The notes under the pieces are model-generated. The model was not told the DNA's origin. It saw nothing but the letters and a program-made list of their open reading frames with translations, and did not search any database. The translations under genes were made by a program, and so were the position numbers. From Prorocentrum cordatum (Eukaryota > Sar > Dinophyceae > Prorocentrales > Prorocentraceae), in the NCBI GenBank assembly GCA_963575745.1, contig CAUYUJ010001753.1, positions 33,478 to 97,477 of the forward strand: a DNA stretch of 64,000 nucleotides, in the 5' to 3' direction. Each line of letters opens with the position of its first letter. The first letter of the stretch is position 1. Positions 1-11,430 of this stretch are shown piece by piece.

Positions 1-94
1 GGAAAACACTCTTTGAGTGTGCATGATTATTTGGTTGACTATATTTTAATTATCGTCCCAAATCCGCCTGCAGGAGGACACGCCCGACCTAACG
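1..94. repeat. Foldback element family M1, 3' part cut by window edge
   Basis: The end of this stretch (CCTGCAGGAGGACACGCCCG, about 67-86) matches the right terminal inverted repeat of the M1 family, seen complete at 1317-1474 and 7508-7654. The left half would lie upstream of the window. It ends about 12 bases before the candidate splice acceptor of the first M16-like exon, so the element would sit at the very 3' end of an intron. Confidence 0.6.
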
Positions 95-105
95 CTCGGC
101 CGCAG

Positions 106-218
106 GCGCGTCGTTCAACGTCGACGTCAGCACCGACGGCATCACGCTGGACTTCGGCGGCTTCCCGCCACTGATCCCGCGGGTGATCGACGCCGTTCGC
201 GGCTCGGTCGGGGCGAGG
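106..218 (+). CDS. Candidate exon A of an M16-family metallopeptidase (insulysin/nardilysin-like)
   Basis: The exon follows a CGGCCGCAG acceptor and ends before GCGACG, a possible GC donor after GCGAGG. The open frame reads through residues such as SFNVDVSTDGITLDFGGF and then PLIPRVIDAVRGSVGAR. This resembles the part of insulysin and nardilysin where a Tyr/Asp-rich strand is followed by GY/GF-(N)DK-LP-LL, in the catalytically inactive C-terminal half. The zinc-binding HxxEH motif would be encoded upstream of the window. The exon ends in phase 0, and exon B at 11779 starts in phase 0, so the two would join without a frame break across an intron of about 11.6 kb. The family call rests on pattern memory only. 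The open frame could be chance in GC-rich DNA, but its composition is unlike the repeats around it. Confidence 0.5.
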
Positions 219-724
219 GCGACGCGGGTTGGCGCACGAATATTTTCTGCATCATGAATCGGAGGCCTAGAGGCTGGCAGCAACATCGGTATCGGCAATT
301 GTCTCCACCGAGGGAAGATGATCCCCGATCTCGGTGATCGTGGTACTATTTGGGTTTCTTCGGTGGCGGCTAGCTCACCAACATCACCAACGTCCAGGAT
401 CCTTGCCTTGGTGGAGGCAAGCGCTCTGAGTTGGTGCTGGTGCCACATCCCTTGCCGACCGTCGGGGACGCCGCGACGCCTGGCACAGCGGGCTGCAAAG
501 TTTGTGCGCCTACGGTGGCACGTGGCGGTATGCACATACATCCCGGCCGCCCAAGGACAGGCCCCCCGGCGCCAGAGTTGATTCCCACATGCAGCTTGCC
601 TGTAAGGGTCGTGTACATATATAGACACATACGAACACACGCATGTATATACGTACAAACTGCATTGGCCCTTCGCGCCATGCACCGTGGCCCTTCAGGA
701 TCGCCGCGCGGGCGGCAGGCGGGG

Positions 725-733
725 CGCGGGAGC

Positions 734-765
<32 letters not shown>

Positions 766-882
766 GAGAGAAAGATACCCCAAAGGGGAAGAGAACGCGG
801 AAGAGCGAGAGAGGGCGAGAGAGCGAGAGAGAGAGAGAGACATATATATATATATATATAGAGAGAGAGCGAGAGAGCGAGA

Positions 883-915
<33 letters not shown>

Positions 916-1135
916 CGAGAGAGCAAGAGAGGAGAGACCCAACAGGGAGAGAGAAAGAGAGAGAGAGAGAGAGAAAGTGATAAAGAGAGAGAGAGAGAGA
1001 GAGAGAGAAACAAGAAAGGGAGGGGCCCAGAATGAGGTCCGCGGAAGAGGAGGAGGAGGAGGAGGAGGAGGACGAAAAAGGAGGGGGAGGACGAAAAAGG
1101 AGGAGAACGAGGGGGAGGAGAAGGGGGAGATGGTG
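725..1135. repeat. (GA)n microsatellite with (AT) core, grading into (GGA)n
   Basis: Imperfect GAGAGA runs extend from about 733 to 1010, with a short ATATAT core near 842-860. They grade into GGA-rich sequence at 1037-1135. No coding content is supported. Confidence 0.95.
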
Positions 1136-1316
1136 GAATGAGGTGTGCTGCACCCGGAGTAATCGGATGAATTCCCAAAACAAGCTCCGAGGAGAGTCCA
1201 TTATATAGTTCCAAGGGGCTCCGATGAGAGCCGCAGGGCGGCCCAGTAACGGGGATGTGTGATTGCAGGCCCTGAGATGGCTCCAAGATGGCCCCAAGGG
1301 GCTCCAAGATAGTCTT

Positions 1317-1474
1317 AAGTCGGGCCTGTCCCTCTACAAGAGGAAAATTCAAAACATAGTAGCAAAACAAAGGTCAGGCGACGATATCATTTATTATGTG
1401 TACATGTTGGGAGTATGTTTTGATTTTATATGTTTCGTCCAGAATCTGCCTGTAGGGGGACAGGCCCGACCTAA
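1317..1474. repeat. Foldback element M1, complete copy
   Basis: The left end GTCGGGCCTGTCCCTCTACA pairs with a right end that reads TGTAGGGGGACAGGCCCGAC. The TIR is about 30 bp and the interior is AT-richer than its surroundings. TA is present at both outer edges, which would suit a TA target duplication. No coding capacity is visible, so this is a MITE-like element. Confidence 0.8.
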
Positions 1475-2960
1475 AGATAGTGGTAAAGCGAGCCAGACCA
1501 AACAGGTCCAAGGCACTTCCTGAAGAAGTCTCCGATGAGGCCAACAATCGCTTGTCCCGAATGATGGTTCCACGATCACCGAAGATGGTTCCACGTAAAC
1601 CCGGAACATCTTCACAAGGGCTGCGCAGAACCCCAAGAGCATTCGATATGGCCCCAAGAGCGGCCTCAAGAATATGTACCACGAGGGCCCCAAGAACGAT
1701 GGAAGAAGAGGGCCCCCAAGGCTCCCAGAGTGGGCGCCGAGAGAGTTCAAGAGATTATCCGCGGACCGAGGGCGAGAGCGCGATTTTTTTAAACTCAGCA
1801 CCTCCCTGGTCGCAGTCCTGAGCCCCTCCTTCCAATGTATGCTGCGCGAGGTGCGAAATGTCTACTTCTTGGAAGGCAATCGCGTAGGCACGGCGCGTTG
1901 CAAGCGATGGCCGAAACATCACAGCCCAGTGTATTAAGTTTCTGACTACATCTCGTGTGGGGGAACCAAGCCAGGCATCAGGCATACGTGAGTTTGTGCA
2001 TGCTAAGGATGCAATGCCATCCGTGCGATAGGAAATCCAGTCACAGCCACATGTGACCAATTGAACCTGTCGCATGTGCAGGGATCTAATTTATATGTCC
2101 GAATCTGCCGACCCCTTAGGGTCCCAGCTTCCTGGAGCAGTCGTGAGCACACAAGGGGGAAGCACGAACGGAGTGGGAGCGGAGTCCCAGTTATGGGGCG
2201 CTTCTGGGTTTTCTTACAGGCCCTTTTGGACCGTTTTGGGGCTCTTATGGGTTGTCTCGGGGGGCTCTGGCCGTCGTGGAGCTCTCTTGGGGGCTTCTTG
2301 GGGCTTTTAGGGGTTTTCTTGGCAGTCTCCTGGGGCCGTCTTGGGCCGTCTCGGGGTTCTCTTGGGCCGTCTTGAGGCTATCTTGGGACGCCGTGGGGCT
2401 CTGGAGCTGTCTTGGGGCCCTCTTGGGACCGGATTTTTCAACTATTCATTCTTATTTTAGAATGCTTTTGACTATTTTTCAGTTTTCGTCCAGAATCCTC
2501 TCGTAGGATGACTCTTCCCCCCCCCCCTCCCCCTTCACAACGGACGCTACGTGGGGGAGATGGGCAAACAATCTCCAGGCAGCGGCCTTGCAGTGGTTGT
2601 CACTGACGGGTACGTTCTGGAAGCCCGCCGAAGTTTGCCGCCACGTTCGGGCAGCGTGTCGCCGCCGAAGCGTTCGGCGTTTCACTCGGGCTTTTGGTCC
2701 GTCCCTCGGTGGCCCCCTCGGTGCCGCCTGGGAAGCCCAGTGCCTGGGGTGGACGCGGGCTCGTTGGCCCACTGGCTGTTCCTTCCGCCTCAGGGCTGCC
2801 TGGTGCGCGCCGGCATGCTCCCGAGGGTTTGCCATTGCGTGGCTGCCGGGCAGTACGCTGCGCAGAAGCAGCGACACTTGAGGGCAACTCTCTTGCACTG
2901 CTGCGTTGCCCGCAACGGGACGGATGCAGCTCGACGGGTCGCCAGCCAAAGCTCACGTCC
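1475..2960. other. Intron-like sequence with degenerate TTGGGG / CCCCAAG repeats
   Basis: At 1560-1740 and 2210-2430 there are degenerate short repeats (CCCCAAGA and its complement TCTTGGGG spaced every 10-20 bases). Similar blocks occur at 60.2-60.7 kb and 61.5-62.1 kb. A decayed right end of M1 may lie at 2455-2515. I see no gene here. Confidence 0.5.
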
Positions 2961-2967
2961 GTGGAGC

Positions 2968-3113
2968 TCCTCCTCCTCCTCCTCCTCCTCCTCCTCCTCC
3001 TCCTCCTCCTCCTCCTCCTCCTCCTCCTCCTCCTCCCCCCTCCCCCTTCTCCTCCTCCTCCTCCTCCTCCTCCTCCTCCTCCTCCTCCTCCTGCCTCCTC
3101 CTCCTCTCTCCAT
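2968..3113. repeat. (TCC)n microsatellite
   Basis: Nearly pure TCC triplets with a few interruptions. The block ends in a pyrimidine tract that runs into TTTTTAG at 3120-3125. Confidence 0.97.
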
Positions 3114-3125
3114 TTTCCTTTTTAG

Positions 3126-3170
3126 GTGGCCGAGGTCAAGGGCCTCGAGGCCCGCCTCGCCCTCCGGGCC
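3126..3170 (+). CDS. Weak candidate exon after a good splice acceptor
   Basis: The sequence CATTTTCCTTTTTAG is a textbook acceptor. Downstream the frame reads VAEVKGLEARLALR, which looks like a short amphipathic helix. A possible GC donor follows CTCCGG. The phase (0) is compatible with exons A and B, but the peptide has no place in the M16 alignment. It may be a lineage-specific insertion, part of another gene, or chance. Confidence 0.25.
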
Positions 3171-3239
3171 GCGGCCCCCGCCTCCCCTCGTTCCCTTGCT
3201 CCCCTCGTCGCGGGCTGCGTGCAGCAGCTGCTGCTGCTG

Positions 3240-4640
3240 ACCCGTCATCCCGCACATTCCCGCACACTCCCCCCCCTTTCCGCCGAAGGAGAGGGAAGGG
3301 GAAGCCCAGCGCCCGCGCCACAGGCAAGGTGGCGCTGGCAGGGGTCCAGTCGTCCCATGGCCATCCAAGACCCTTTGCCATCTCCCCCATGTCTCCCTGC
3401 CCCTCCCTGGTACAGCTGGCACGAGGGTGAAGACCACACTGGCTCGGGGTTAGGTGCACTTCTGCTATTCGTGCTTGGGCGCTCCTCTTCGGAGTGCGGG
3501 ATTCGCCTCATTCGTGGCATCTCCGTGCGGCTTTGGGTCTTCGGCGCAGGGCCTTCGTTTGTTCTTCGCGCGCGCTCCTGCGGCCTCGTTGAAACTGCGA
3601 GCTCTGCCCGTGATTCCGCGGAGCCCGCCGATGCTGCCCCGTGGCCTGCGAGAAACCGCACGGCAGGGCGGGGCTCCGCTCGGCTAACCTGGTGCCCATG
3701 TCGATTCGATGACGGTGATGGATGTGACGATGACGTCACTGTTGTCGTTATCATCGTCATCGTCATCTTTTCGCCCGGCTCGTTCTGATTCGATGTCGGT
3801 TTCGACGTCGGGGCGACCGTCCGATCCGACCCGATTCCGACCCCGTGCCGATTCAGCCCGACCCAATGCGCGTTACGGTCCGATTGAAGTTTCCCAGTCG
3901 ATGTTATCTGATCGTCGGCTAAGTTTGTTTGTCCCTCTTGCCCTCCATCCGCTTTGCTGAAACAGTGCCTGCTCTGTTCCCCGCCAGAGGGGAACTGTCG
4001 TCTTGTGCCGAGGTGCTCGCTGGCTTCAAGTCTGGAGTGGATGTCGCGAACCAGGACGGCACACCCAAGGAGCGACCTAGACCTGGCACGTGTTTCTCAC
4101 ATGTGTTGCACCCTCTGTCGTCTGCATGCTACGTTACTCGATGCAGGCACGTGCGAACACACAGGGTTGCACATGTACGTGTGTAGTAAATATCGTTATC
4201 GTTCGTTCCAGCTGTGTAAAATGTCAGAGCGGTTTGCCTACGGTGAATTGGAACGTGCAGGGCAGCATCGCGTCCTTCATTATCATTGTGGTTGCCGACT
4301 CCTGCCCGCAACCCCCGATTGGATGATTGCCAAAAAGAAGAGTCCACGCCTACGGCGAGTTGTTCTCGGGTGCAACGTAAGAGGGGGAGTCGGCTCAGGG
4401 GGAGATTCGTCGACTCACAGTCACCCATTGGTCGCCGATGCGGTCTGCTGGCCCGCCCCGCCCAGGACCGTTCGGATTCTCTACGGGGACGGGGCGGCGA
4501 CGGTGGCAACGCAGCTGCCAAGCTGGCACACAGGCCCAGACCGCCAAACGCCGATCTATCGGAGATGTGTCGCCGAATCCACTTCGATGTTCCCCCCACC
4601 CAGTTGAGTTGGCATTCCCCCTGACGTCCCCCCGGCCCTG
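3240..4640. other. Unassigned intron-like sequence
   Basis: The composition is mixed. A short TCG/TCA-rich patch lies at 3705-3790. I see no gene, RNA or mobile element that I can support. Confidence 0.4.
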
Positions 4641-4644
4641 TTCC

Positions 4645-4775
4645 TCCTCGTCCTCCTCCCCTTCCTCCTCCTCCTCCTCCTCCTCCTCCTCCTCCTCCTC
4701 CTCCTCCTCCTCCTCCTCCTCCCCCTCCTCCCCCTCCTCCTCCTCCTCCTACTCCTCCTACTCCTCCCTCCTCCA
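4645..4775. repeat. (TCC)n microsatellite
   Basis: TCC triplets with CCC and TAC interruptions near the 3' end. Confidence 0.97.
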
Positions 4776-4899
4776 TTCCTTTTCCTTATGAAAAACTTTT
4801 CCGTGTCGCACCCCGAGGCTAGTTTTTTCGGTAGGTTGGGCGTTTCACCTGAGACGTCTTCATCATTTATGATTCGGAAGCTTCCAAATTGACAACAGC

Positions 4900-5150
4900 T
4901 TCACATATGGAGGGCGGGTGGTTTTCAAAATGTGGCTCTCGCCCCGGCGCGGCGCACATTCGTTTTAAACATTTGTGAGGGCTTCACGGATTAAGGGCCA
5001 CCCGGTTTCAACATGTGGCTCTCGCTTTAGCGCGGCGCACATTCGTTTGAAACAGTTGCAAGAGTTTCACGGGTTGAGGGCGTTTTGTTTCAAGTTGTGG
5101 TTCTCACTTTAGCGCCGCGCGCATTCGTTTTAACAAATTACAAGAGTTTC
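4900..5150. repeat. Tandem repeat of about 82 bp, three units
   Basis: Three diverged units share the blocks GTGGCTCTCGC, GCGGCGCACATTCGTTT and AGAGTTTCACGG. They are spaced about 82 bases apart (landmark GTGGCTCTC or its variant near 4932, 5015 and 5096). Confidence 0.8.
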
Positions 5151-5427
5151 ACGGACTCCCCTCATCAGCGTGCCAGAGAGGGTGTTTTGAAACGATTCAG
5201 GATTACGCGGGTGCAACAGTTACATTGATTCGCTGTGGTGAAGTCCCAGGAATGGCGTTCTGGCACGATTGAGGATCGTCAAGACGCAACAGTCAGGTTG
5301 ATCCGTGGCGTTGGACTCGCGAGAACAAAGTTGTGGCATGCTTCAAGGTCTTGAAACGGTTGTCTTCCAACGAGGCAGTTCCCGCAATGGAAATGAGCCG
5401 TTGTAGGGGCCTGCGAAGGGGGAGCTG

Positions 5428-5640
5428 GGAGAGAGAGAGAGAGAGAGAGAGAGAAATAAAAAAAGAGCTTATCCCACCTTCGTTGAGGACTCTTGCGTTT
5501 ACACTGGTCCTCCTCCTCCTCCTCCTCCTCCTCCTCCTCCTCCTCCTCCTCCTCCTCCTCCCTACCCTCCTCCTCCTCCTCCTCCTCCCTGTCCTCCTCC
5601 TCCTCCTCCTCCTCCTCCTCCTCCTGCTCCTCCTCTCCCC
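5428..5640. repeat. (GA)n followed by (TCC)n
   Basis: A (GA)12-like run at 5430-5455 is followed by a long (TCC)n block at 5511-5635. Confidence 0.95.
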
Positions 5641-5979
5641 GGCCTTCCGCTCCGTGTCGGATGGCCTCATTCGTGCCGGCGGTGGACATGCCCTTCCCGC
5701 GCTTCCGCCCGCGAGCCGCCCGCCACCCGCCATCCTCTCGGGGGGCGCCGGCTGGCCACGCCGACCCCTCTCACGCCCCATCCCTGGGCCCCGTGATCTA
5801 CGACGCATTCTCCGACGATCGTTTTCCCCAACAGATGCTCCACCGAGGGGCCGTTGCGTCTGAATTGGACGAGTCTGGCGATGTTTCGCCACGTTGCCGC
5901 CGGCTTCCGGGGAGGACAAGGCGCCCCCGCCGCTGCCCTTCCCTCGTGTCCCCCCTTTTTGGGCCCCCTGGGAGGCCGT

Positions 5980-6078
5980 CGTCGCCACCGCTGGATTCGC
6001 CTCGAGATCCTGGTCAGGACGCGCCCCAGGAGAGGTCCGGGGAGAAGCGGTGTCGGTACCTTTTGGTTGCCCCAGCTT
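5980..6078. repeat. Dispersed repeat M8, copy 1
   Basis: The stretch from CACCGCTGGATTCGCCTCGA to the GGTGTCGGTACCTTTTGGTT segment matches 10850-10943, with roughly one difference in eight bases. Function unknown. Confidence 0.75.
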
Positions 6079-6238
6079 ACCAGTTTGAAACATATCCCTA
6101 TCCCTATGTTTGGCATCACCTCACCTCGATGCCGATCTTGAGGACTCCCTCGGTTTCTGAGGGCCTATCCCTCAGATTGTCCTCGCTCTTTGCTCGCCCC
6201 TCTTAGGGATAGGGACAAGTTCGAGGCTGGTCACCAGC

Positions 6239-6340
6239 ATGCCTGCACTCCGCGGCGAGCAGTTCTGCATTGGCTCGGTCCGTCGAGGGCCCGCCACGCT
6301 GCCGCCCGTGGCCACCGCGTTCTGCCGCCACCTGCACCGG
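6239..6340 (+). CDS. Candidate exon with a consensus GTGAGT donor
   Basis: An ATG-started frame of 34 codons (MPALRGEQFCIGS... ending FCRHLHR) runs exactly into CGG|GTGAGT, the best 5' splice site in the window. A possible acceptor (GGTCACCAG) lies just upstream. I do not recognise the peptide and it has no match in the M16 alignment. It could be an alternative first exon or part of another transcript. Confidence 0.3.
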
Positions 6341-6378
6341 GTGAGTGCGGGAGAAAGCTAGCCCCGGGGAAGGGGACG

Positions 6379-6582
6379 CCTCCTCCTCCTCCTCCTCCTC
6401 CTCCTCCTCCTCCTCCTCCTCCTCCTCCTCCTCCTCCTCCTCCCCCTCCCCCTCCTCCTCCTCCTCTCCTCTTCCTCCTCCTCCTCCTCCTCCTCCTCCT
6501 CCCCCTCCTCCTCCTCCTCCTCCTCCTCCTCCTCCTCCTCCTCCTCCTCCTCCTCCTCCTCCTCCTCCCTCCTCCTCCTCCC
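6379..6582. repeat. (TCC)n microsatellite, about 200 bp
   Basis: Almost uninterrupted TCC triplets with a few CCC and TCT variants. Confidence 0.97.
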
Positions 6583-6639
6583 GAGGATAGGGGCGGGAGC
6601 TGTGGGGCCGCGGATGGAAGGCAGCATGCCGATTTTTTT

Positions 6640-6995
6640 TTGTTGGGGATCGACGTGCATGCCCACATGGCCAAGCCAGGAGGGCATCATGCGCCTGTCC
6701 TGACTTGGTGCCGCAAGACGTCCTACAGTGAGCGGCTTGAGCAAGGAACACTTACTTTTCAAAAGCGGTTTGGTCGTTCCTTAGGTTTGCATGCGTTCTG
6801 CTACCTTTTTGGCGGCGAGCCCCCTGGTGTTCCTTGGGAAACAAAGGGGCTTCGTTCCTTATTGCTCGTTCCTCAGGTCAGGCCGATGTTTTTGTTGGGG
6901 GATCGACGTACATGCCCACATGGCCAAGCCAGGAGGGCGTCATGCGCCGGTCCTGAGTTGGTGCCGCAAGGCGTCCTATGTCCTCCGCGTGGTCG
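6640..6995. repeat. Direct repeat of about 95 bp, two copies
   Basis: Copies at about 6640-6735 and 6893-6985 share GATCGACGT, CATGCCCACATGGCCAAGCC and GGTGCCGCAAG, and lie 250 bp apart. No open frame is conserved between them. Confidence 0.8.
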
Positions 6996-6999
6996 TTCT

Positions 7000-7505
7000 C
7001 GCTCGCACGTCTGAGGTAGAGTAAAGGCGTGGAGCGGCTCACGCATTCTGCCCGACCCCGCCACTCGTCCTGTCGAGGTGCGAACCTATGCGTTCTTCTC
7101 CGCAGTTGCGGGATCTGAGATACACTACAGTTAATTCGGGTTGGCGGTTGGCGAGGGGGGGGCATTGGGAAATGGTGGGGCTACGTTATCTGATTCATGC
7201 ACCTGGTTCCCACCTCGCCGCTGGGCGCCGTTCTCGAAACGTTGGCGCTTCGGGCGCCGCTAGGAAGTCCAGCTACGTGAGCTGATTGGCTAACCCCTCC
7301 ATGGCTGATTACTGTACCCCCCTTGCCCCTTGTTGTCCGCTCTGATAAACATACGTCTGCGTGTAGCGCAGAAGTGCCAACGTGCATTGCACTCCCTCGC
7401 GTGGTGTGGCGCGGTCAAGCACAATGCGCGCATGCCTGTGTGTACTGGCCTTCGCGTGTACGACCGACTGTCCCCTGCGTGCTCGATTGAGGGCCTGCGC
7501 TTGTT
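7000..7505. other. Unassigned sequence with a short palindrome shared with 42.8 kb
   Basis: The palindrome CAGCTACGTGAGCTGATT at about 7269 recurs at about 42830 in a similar GC-rich setting. Nothing else is recognisable. Confidence 0.4.
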
Positions 7506-7507
7506 TT

Positions 7508-7654
7508 TAGTCGGGCCTGTCCCTCTACAGGAGGAATATTCAAAAATAGTCAAAAAATAGTCAGGGGACGATTTTTCTACCATTTTAACCTATTTGGAGC
7601 ATTTTTTAAATTTGTCGCTTAAAATCCCCCTGTAGGGGGACAGGCCCGACGTAA
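7508..7654. repeat. Foldback element M1, complete copy
   Basis: It has the same TIRs as 1317-1474. The interior is very AT-rich (AAAATAGTCAAAAAATAGTC and following). This is the best-preserved copy. Confidence 0.85.
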
Positions 7655-7764
7655 CGCTTGTGTGAACCCTCATGCCTGCGAGCGTGTACGTGGATTGGCT
7701 TGCGTGCCTGGGCGTGAACGTGAGCGTGTTTTCCCGCCTGCGCCTGTGCGCTGGCGGAGAGCAA

Positions 7765-7945
7765 GGGGGGGCAGCGAGAAGGAGAAGGCCTTCTCGGAAG
7801 GTTCGGAGGTCCCCCGACTTTCTGAGAAGTTTTCTGAGCCTTCCCCGAAGACACAGACAGAAAACTTCTCAGAAGGTACGAGGGATTCCGAGAAGTCCCG
7901 CCGCCTTCTGAGAAGGCCTTCTCCTTCTCATTTTCCCCCCTCGCT
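7765..7945. repeat. Foldback element M3, copy 1
   Basis: The left end GAGAAGGAGAAGGCCTTCTC and the right end GAGAAGGCCTTCTCCTTCTC are inverted copies. GAAG/CTTC motifs recur inside. A second copy lies at 18575-18755. Confidence 0.8.
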
Positions 7946-8123
7946 CGCCGCCGTGTACGCGCGCGCGCGTGTGCAAGGTTGTGTGTGCGCCTTGGGTCGC
8001 ACGCCGTGTGGCGGTGCATGGTGCGGATCGCAGTTGCACGCCTTCGGTGTTACGAGTGTTGGTCGCTCGCCAGGTGCGTGTCCTGCACTCTTCGAAGGAC
8101 ACAACACATATACATAGGCTGCC

Positions 8124-8252
8124 GGAGCTCCGCGCAGATCTCTTGGATCGGCGCTGGGCCCCCTGAAGGCGCCTCCAGCGCCGTCCCTGGGTCGCTTTGT
8201 GCGCCAGGGATACGGGCCCAGCGCAGATCCAAGAAATCCGCGTGGAGCTCTG
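8124..8252. repeat. Foldback element M2, complete copy
   Basis: The left arm GAGCTCCGCGCAGATCTCTT, continuing to GGCGCTGGGCCC, pairs with a right arm beginning GGGCCCAGCGCAGATCCAAG and ending GTGGAGCTC. Related copies lie at 9828, 42432 and 63799. Confidence 0.85.
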
Positions 8253-8259
8253 AACGTTG

Positions 8260-9820
8260 ATGCTTACGCCGTATTTTCTTCCTCTGAAGGTCTCGTTCGG
8301 TTGAGTGACCCTCTAGATCAGATCAGGAAAAAACAGATAAACACAAAGGGTTTTGTTGGTTTTACGCCGGAAGGGGGCGTCGTTGAGAGAGTGCCTGGCA
8401 CGGATGCGGGGATCGGGGTGGCGTCGGTGTTTGGAGCTGGCGGTTTGCGTGGCAAGCGCGTTTAGCTGGTCGCATGTGTTTGGAACGCGTGACGGGTGGA
8501 AAGGCCGCCCACCAGCAACTGGCAGTCCTCTGCCCGCGGGCCAGAACAAATCGCCGCGCGCTCGCAGCGTGGCGTGGGAAAGGAGGTTGGGAAGAGAGCG
8601 CGAGTCTCATTCCCAAGAAGTCCCTTCGATATGCAATGCAGCAAACAAGTATGTTTCTTTTCATCTGACGCACGGCCAACCGAACGAACGAGCAACTGTC
8701 TCGACGCGCAGCGTTAGCTTCGCTTTCGCGCATCCTGGCTATCTTCCGTTGCTTCCTTCGCTTCTTTCTCGCCCTCCTCTTCCTTTTCCTCTTCCCCTGC
8801 TTTGCCTTGTCCCGCCCCCCTTCCTTTCCAGCTCGGAGCTGTCACCGCGCGCGAAGAGCGCAACCCAAAGGGCGTTGCTGTAATTCCTTTGTGAACCACG
8901 AGGACTCTCGTGTAATTCCTTTGTGCGGTCTGGTTACACTGCCAACGCGGGTGGCGCAAAAAGGACTTTGCTTTGTGTACGATCGTTTTCGCCGCCCCCA
9001 CAAGATCACGCGCGATTCCTTCGTGTAGAGCTTGCTTTCCCGCCTCGAGGAACGCACGGGGCCTGGCGCTACAATCACAAGGCCGCGGCGCCTGGCAGTG
9101 CGATGCTGCTGCGCCGGATACCACGCCCAAAACGATCCTACGTGGATTTTGGCTCTTCCGCCGAATTCGCGCTGGCAGCTGGCCAGCCACATCGCCGGCC
9201 CTGCATGCCCGCGCGCGCTAGTGCGTTCTGCTGCCGCGACGCGTGCTTCTGTCAACGGATGAACAAATTGACGTTGCACGGCGGTTTGGCTGTGCCAAAC
9301 CAACATGGAATGTTTGTTGGTAGCGGATCTTGGGGTCGCGTCGCCGCCGACAGCCTTGCCACGCCATACATGTCAACTGCATCCTAGAGCACGGCCGTGC
9401 ATCAACCCTGGTTCAGAGCGGTGGGGATCCAGTGGCATGTGTGCACATGCGTTGCACCGATGGTAGTGCCAAAACCTTTTGTGTGACATTCCTTTGTGTG
9501 TGTTTTTCTGGCTCCTACTAGAGGGTCCTCGGCTTTGGGCGGGTCAGCTTGCAGTCGAGTTGAACGAGACTTCTTACAGTCGAGGTCGCGCAATCAGAAC
9601 TTATCTTTTTTTTCACATCCTGCCCTACTTCTTCCTTCCTGTCGCTCCCTCCCTTCCATTTTCCCCTCCCCCCTCTGCCTCGTACCCATTCTCCAGCAGT
9701 GCGACCGATTTCCAGAGGCGGTGCGAGGGGCAGGTGTGTAAAAACTGTCGGGGTCAAGACGGGCCCATTCAATTTTCAGTTTTCTGGTCTGTCCGTCACG
9801 GTTTCATATTCAATGTTGTT
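8260..9820. other. Unassigned intron-like sequence
   Basis: The phrase TAATTCCTTTGTG is repeated near 8880-8920. Open frames of up to about 176 codons exist but look like composition effects in GC-rich DNA. No gene is supported. Confidence 0.35.
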
Positions 9821-9827
9821 CATCATC

Positions 9828-9885
9828 CGCTTGGGCCCAGCGCCGATCCAAGTAATCCGCGTGGAACTCCGAACGTTTCTATTAA
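9828..9885. repeat. Foldback element M2, half copy
   Basis: GGGCCCAGCGCCGATCCAAG followed by AATCCGCGTGGAACTCCGAA matches the right arm of the 8124-8252 element. No left arm is present. Confidence 0.7.
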
Positions 9886-9889
9886 TTCG

Positions 9890-10845
9890 AGTTGCTTTCC
9901 TCTGTACGGTGGGGGCTTTGCTTGAGGAGTGTGCTTCCGAAGCTTCAGACCCTGGAGTATTTTTTATCTGACAAGGGCGGTCCTGATATCCATGGCCAAG
10001 CCTCAATTGGTGACCCCAACAAGTTTTCAAACCCTGGATTCCTTATCCAATGGTGCCTTATTCAATGCCCTCACCGTAGAGTGGCCCGCCCGTTGCACGT
10101 GCTGCACCACTCGTTTTCGCGCCTGCTCGCCATGGTCGACCCCTCATCCGTTATTTTTGCACGGCCGTGGCTGGAGCGCGACCGGCCGACGTTCGGATGC
10201 AATTTAGCCCGCGCGCCCTGCCAGCTCTCTACCGCCTGATGATTCATTCCACGTCGACGAGGAGGTAACTAAGCGCGCGCGTGTGCGTGTATGTGTTCTC
10301 TGAGTGTTCGGGAGGGTTAAACGCGTGCGCGCGACGTGCTGTTTTTCCGACCTTTACGGCCTGTCGTTGCGCGAAGGGCCGCGACGCCCCCCCCAACAAC
10401 AACAAAAAGTGTGTGTGTGTGTGTGTGCGTGTTGGGCATAGCTGCCCTGCTATCGGTGGCGACCGTTCTTGTTTTGCACGTCGGGAGTGCCAAGGGTGGT
10501 CACCGCTTGGGGGGTCACCTTTCTTGTGGAAGGTTTCTTGCGGACTGCCCTCCACTGTAGGTCCGTGTTGGACGGCCCTGCGGTCGTCTTGTGGGCCCAC
10601 CTCCTCAATGAAATATGGCGTTTCCTGGAGGAAATGGCGGCCCTCCAGTGGCGACCCCTCTGGGACTGCCCCAGCGATGCCTGCCGTGGCCTGTCCCCGA
10701 CGCGGCCCTCGGCGCGGGCGGTTCCGGCACATTGTCGGATGCATTTCTAGCCTGCGCACCCCTCGTTGGGCGAACACTCATAGGAGGAACAGGCACCCAT
10801 ACCTTTACCCTTCGCCCGTTTTCCCCCGTTTTGGCCTCGGAGGCC
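9890..10845. other. Unassigned intron-like sequence
   Basis: A short (GT)n run lies at about 10406-10430. No gene is supported. Confidence 0.35.
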
Positions 10846-10849
10846 CTCG

Positions 10850-10943
10850 TCGGCACCGTTGGACTCGCCTCGAAATCCTGGTCAGAACGCACCTCGGGAA
10901 AGGTCCGGGGGAGCAGCGGTATCGGTACTTTTCGGTTTCCCTA
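10850..10943. repeat. Dispersed repeat M8, copy 2
   Basis: Matches 5980-6078, including GACTCGCCTCGAAATCCTGG and AGCGGTATCGGTACTTTT. Confidence 0.75.
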
Positions 10944-11134
10944 GACACAGCGACGGCGAAGACCAGCAATGTGTACCTGGCTCTGCGGGCGTCTGGGCTG
11001 GCGCGCTTCGGCAGACGCCGCGGCCTCGTGCTTGGTTTGGTTCCACGCACGCCACGTTGATGGCGTCCACCACGGGTGACCCCCCAGATGAGGTAGCATG
11101 CATGGCTCCTGCTCCCTCCAGACCTTCTCCAAAG

Positions 11135-11430
11135 GAGGGAGGGGCTTCTTAGAAGCCCTCTGTCCTTCTGAGAAGCCCCCTGTGGCTTCGGAGAGGACCT
11201 ACAGTCAACCCGCATAGTAAGGACGATCAACCTTCCCAAGGATACCCCTGCATCCTTGCCTCCTCGGTCCATCCTTGGCCACTCTCGTTTGCTGCGCCCC
11301 GCTCGAAAAGCTTCGAAATGGGCGTGCAAGACCCTTGCATCCTCATGGCGCATCCTTATGATGCGGGTTGACTGTAGAAGGCTTTTTGTACGAAGGCTGG
11401 AGGCCTTCTGGGTCTTTGAGAGAGGGCTCC
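11135..11430. repeat. Foldback element with TIRs around CTACAGTCAACCCGCAT
   Basis: CCTACAGTCAACCCGCAT near 11200 is matched in inverse by ATGCGGGTTGACTGTAG near 11358. Outside these, GAAGGC-rich arms also pair imperfectly. GAAG/CTTC motifs suggest a distant relation to M3. Confidence 0.65.

Noticed and set aside
2968-6590. Long open frames of poly-Ser, poly-Pro, poly-Leu, poly-Glu, poly-Arg or poly-Gly
   Set aside because: They are the three frames of (TCC)n and (GGA)n on both strands, with no start context or conserved flanks.
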